In this document: positions 46,567-48,137 of the stretch, in pieces
Layout of the letters: the number at the start of each line of letters is the position of its first letter
How positions within the stretch are numbered: position 1 is the first letter of the stretch
From: Flavobacterium oncorhynchi
GTDB taxonomy: Bacteria > Bacteroidota > Bacteroidia > Flavobacteriales > Flavobacteriaceae
Reading direction: 5' to 3'
NCBI RefSeq assembly: GCF_002217355.1
Contig: NZ_MUHA01000009.1
Coordinates: forward strand, 1-48,137
Length of the DNA stretch: 48,137 nt
Made by a program: the position numbers and the translations under genes
The notes under the pieces: model-generated
The model's input: only the letters and a program-made list of their open reading frames with translations
What the model was told of the DNA's origin: nothing
Databases searched by the model: none

Positions 46567-47889
46567 ATGAAAATTCAATATAAACTAACAGTACTGTTTC
46601 TAACCTTATTTAGTTGTACTGTAAAAGGACAAGAATTTAATATTAAAATTAATGGCGGTCCATCTGGAATTCTTTATGAAAGCGCTTTGGGTGATGCAAA
46701 ACTTAAAACTGGATTTGGAATAGGTTTAGGCTACACGTATTACATAAGCAAACATTGGGGAATTACAACAGGTCTAGAAGGACAGTACAGTCAGAATTCT
46801 TTTAATTTAAATGAAGGAACAACATTTACTTCGTATGAAGTAGATGATCAAGGATCAGCTTTTGAATACCGCGTAAGTCCAAAGAATTATGCTGAAGATC
46901 AAAATTTCTTCTCTTTTGTTGTGCCTATCCTTTTGCAATATCGAACGGATATATCAACTAAAACAGGATTTTATTTGGGAGTTGGGGCAAAAGCTTTATT
47001 TCCAGGAAAATTAAAAACTAATGCTAGTGCTTCTGAGATTCAGATGTCGGGATATTATCCAGATTTAGATCTTGTTATAGACGATTTACCATCACATGGT
47101 TTTGGGAAAATATCGAATTGGAAAGGCAGTACTCGTACAAGTCTAGCTAACTCCATTTTATTGAGTGCTGAAACTGGCTTAAGTTTTAAATTAAAGGAGA
47201 ACTTAAATCTTTATACCGGAGTTTACTTCGATTACGGATTAAACGAGTTAGCCAAAAGTAATTCAGACTCTAATTTGGTAACTTATAGTTCGAGCGACGT
47301 AAATAGGATTGAACCAAACGGTGTCATTAAGAATGAAAAAGTAGTGCAAAAAAGCAACTATTTAGCGGCAGGAATTCAAGTTAAATTAGGATTTTCAATT
47401 AAAAAGAAAAATCAATTACCAGCGCCAACTGAAAATACACCGTCGGCGGCACAAATAACAGAACCTGTAAAAGTGGAACAAAAAACAGAAGCTGTCGTAG
47501 TTGAAACTGCTCCAGAAAAAACAGAAGTAATTACTCCCGAAAATATAATTTTGATTGAAGAGCCTGTAGGTTTCACCACCGTTGGAAATACTGATTTGTC
47601 TCCTGATGTAATTCCTCATCTTGAAGAGATAGCAGTAATTCTGAAAAAAGACAGAACGGCTGTATTAGAAGTAACAGGCTACACTTGCAACATTGGAAGC
47701 AATGAAAGAAATCAAGAAATAGGAATGTTAAGAGCTAAATCTGTTGCAGATTATCTTCAAGGAAAAGGAATTGAAAACAGTCGTATACATTTAAAATCGA
47801 AAGGACAAACAGATCCATTAGTACCCAACACTTCTGAAGAAAATAGAATTAAAAACAGAAGGGTTTCAATGGAAGTAATCCAAAATTGA
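46567..47889 (+). CDS. Outer-membrane beta-barrel protein with C-terminal OmpA domain
   Basis: 440 residues. Signal peptide ending TVKGQ (about 22); an eight-strand-type porin-like barrel (about 23-280, GFGIGLGYTYYISKHWGIT and KTGFYLGVGAKALFPG); a Pro/Glu/Thr-rich linker (about 283-325); and an OmpA domain (about 335-440). In OmpA the TD-x10-LS-x2-R motif binds peptidoglycan through Asp and Arg. Here R389 (LRAKSV) is kept, but the Asp is replaced by Cys374 (GYTCNIG). It is last in the operon with the adhesin, 18 bp after it, and is a natural candidate for anchoring the adhesin to the cell wall. Confidence 0.87.
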   Translation: MKIQYKLTVLFLTLFSCTVKGQEFNIKINGGPSGILYESALGDAKLKTGFGIGLGYTYYISKHWGITTGLEGQYSQNSFNLNEGTTFTSYEVDDQGSAFEYRVSPKNYAEDQNFFSFVVPILLQYRTDISTKTGFYLGVGAKALFPGKLKTNASASEIQMSGYYPDLDLVIDDLPSHGFGKISNWKGSTRTSLANSILLSAETGLSFKLKENLNLYTGVYFDYGLNELAKSNSDSNLVTYSSSDVNRIEPNGVIKNEKVVQKSNYLAAGIQVKLGFSIKKKNQLPAPTENTPSAAQITEPVKVEQKTEAVVVETAPEKTEVITPENIILIEEPVGFTTVGNTDLSPDVIPHLEEIAVILKKDRTAVLEVTGYTCNIGSNERNQEIGMLRAKSVADYLQGKGIENSRIHLKSKGQTDPLVPNTSEENRIKNRRVSMEVIQN

Positions 47890-48091
47890 TTTAGAATTTC
47901 TTTTCTTATTATAAATAAAATAACGAATTATGCTAAAGTAAATATTGCAAAAATTCTTATTTTACAATGAAAATAAAATTCTATAATTATTTCGTTTACT
48001 GCCTTTTAATCTTTAGTAATTTTTAAAAAAAATAAAAATAAGTTAAACCCGTATATTTTTTTATACTACATTTGCGCTTTACAAATAAAAA
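47890..48091. other. Intergenic stretch after the adhesin operon
   Basis: No clear terminator was found. A 19-codon frame at 47967-48026 (MKIKFYNYFVYCLLIFSNF) starts after TTTACA and is hydrophobic, perhaps a signal-peptide remnant; I do not call it a gene. A TAnnTTTG box for the next gene is at 48067. Confidence 0.4.
48067..48074 (+). promoter_or_regulatory. -7 box for the truncated gene at the right edge
   Basis: TACATTTG fits TAnnTTTG, 17 bp before the ATG at 48092. A TTG -33 box is not clear, so the leader would be only about 10 nt. Confidence 0.4.
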
Positions 48092-48137
48092 ATGAACACG
48101 CAAACTAACATCTTTATTATTATCATTTCTATTATTA
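48092..48137 (+). CDS. N-terminal fragment of a membrane or exported protein
   Basis: Fifteen codons (MNTQTNIFIIIISII) before the window edge. The start is preceded by the A-rich leader ACAAATAAAAA. The Ile-rich stretch suggests a membrane anchor or signal segment. Product not identifiable. Confidence 0.5.
   Translation, partial: MNTQTNIFIIIISII

Noticed and set aside
47967..48026. 19-codon hydrophobic ORF before the last gene
   Set aside because: Too short, and no evidence beyond an ATG and hydrophobic residues in AT-rich DNA.

Overview
The window reads as one chromosomal stretch of a Flavobacterium-like member of the Bacteroidota. The evidence is AT-rich DNA, A-rich leaders instead of Shine-Dalgarno sites, -7 boxes of the form TAnnTTTG, three SusC/RagA or SusD/RagB style uptake loci, FecI/FecR regulator pairs, SprB repeats and type A sorting domains of the type IX secretion system (T9SS). 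Species assignment is inference. No rRNA, tRNA, CRISPR array, transposase or prophage block was seen.

Layout. 1-740 is a gene-free AT-rich stretch ending in two hairpin terminators. 813-1946 (minus) is a riboflavin gene, ribB, with a degenerate GTP cyclohydrolase II tail. 2242-11326 (minus) is a Sus-like operon in the order ECF sigma factor, FecR anti-sigma, SusC, SusD, secreted amidohydrolase, TlpA-type thioredoxin. The last gene is cut in two by an in-frame TGA, and the operon holds no glycoside hydrolase. 11618-13823 (minus) is a tight two-gene unit: an ATP-cone/PD-(D/E)XK nuclease-like protein followed by a beta-CASP metallo-beta-lactamase RNase-like protein.

14142-21532 looks like an iron or siderophore uptake region. 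A PepSY membrane protein and a TonB siderophore receptor run leftward. A second TonB receptor and a DUF4374 surface lipoprotein run rightward. Between them are two promoters with related inverted-repeat elements. The set resembles the XusABC xenosiderophore system of Bacteroides. 21666-22002 is a decayed or start-less small gene. 22461-26060 (plus) is a 1199-residue T9SS-exported multidomain protein with a lyase-like/lectin-like beta-sandwich, HYR domains and a sorting domain.

26240-37938 (minus) is a second PUL-like locus: ECF sigma, FecR, SusC, SusD, GH97, GH65. The two hydrolases suggest trimming of alpha-glucosides such as dextran- or kojibiose-type oligosaccharides. A strong hairpin lies between SusD and GH97.

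38695-47889 (plus) is the most unusual unit: three tandem signal-peptide-bearing phage-tail-collar (microcystin-dependent protein type) paralogues, a 1998-residue adhesin with 18 SprB repeats plus a T9SS sorting domain, and an outer-membrane barrel fused to an OmpA domain whose peptidoglycan-binding Asp is a Cys. The five genes are 7-18 nt apart and look like one surface-structure operon. The window ends inside a new gene that starts at 48092.
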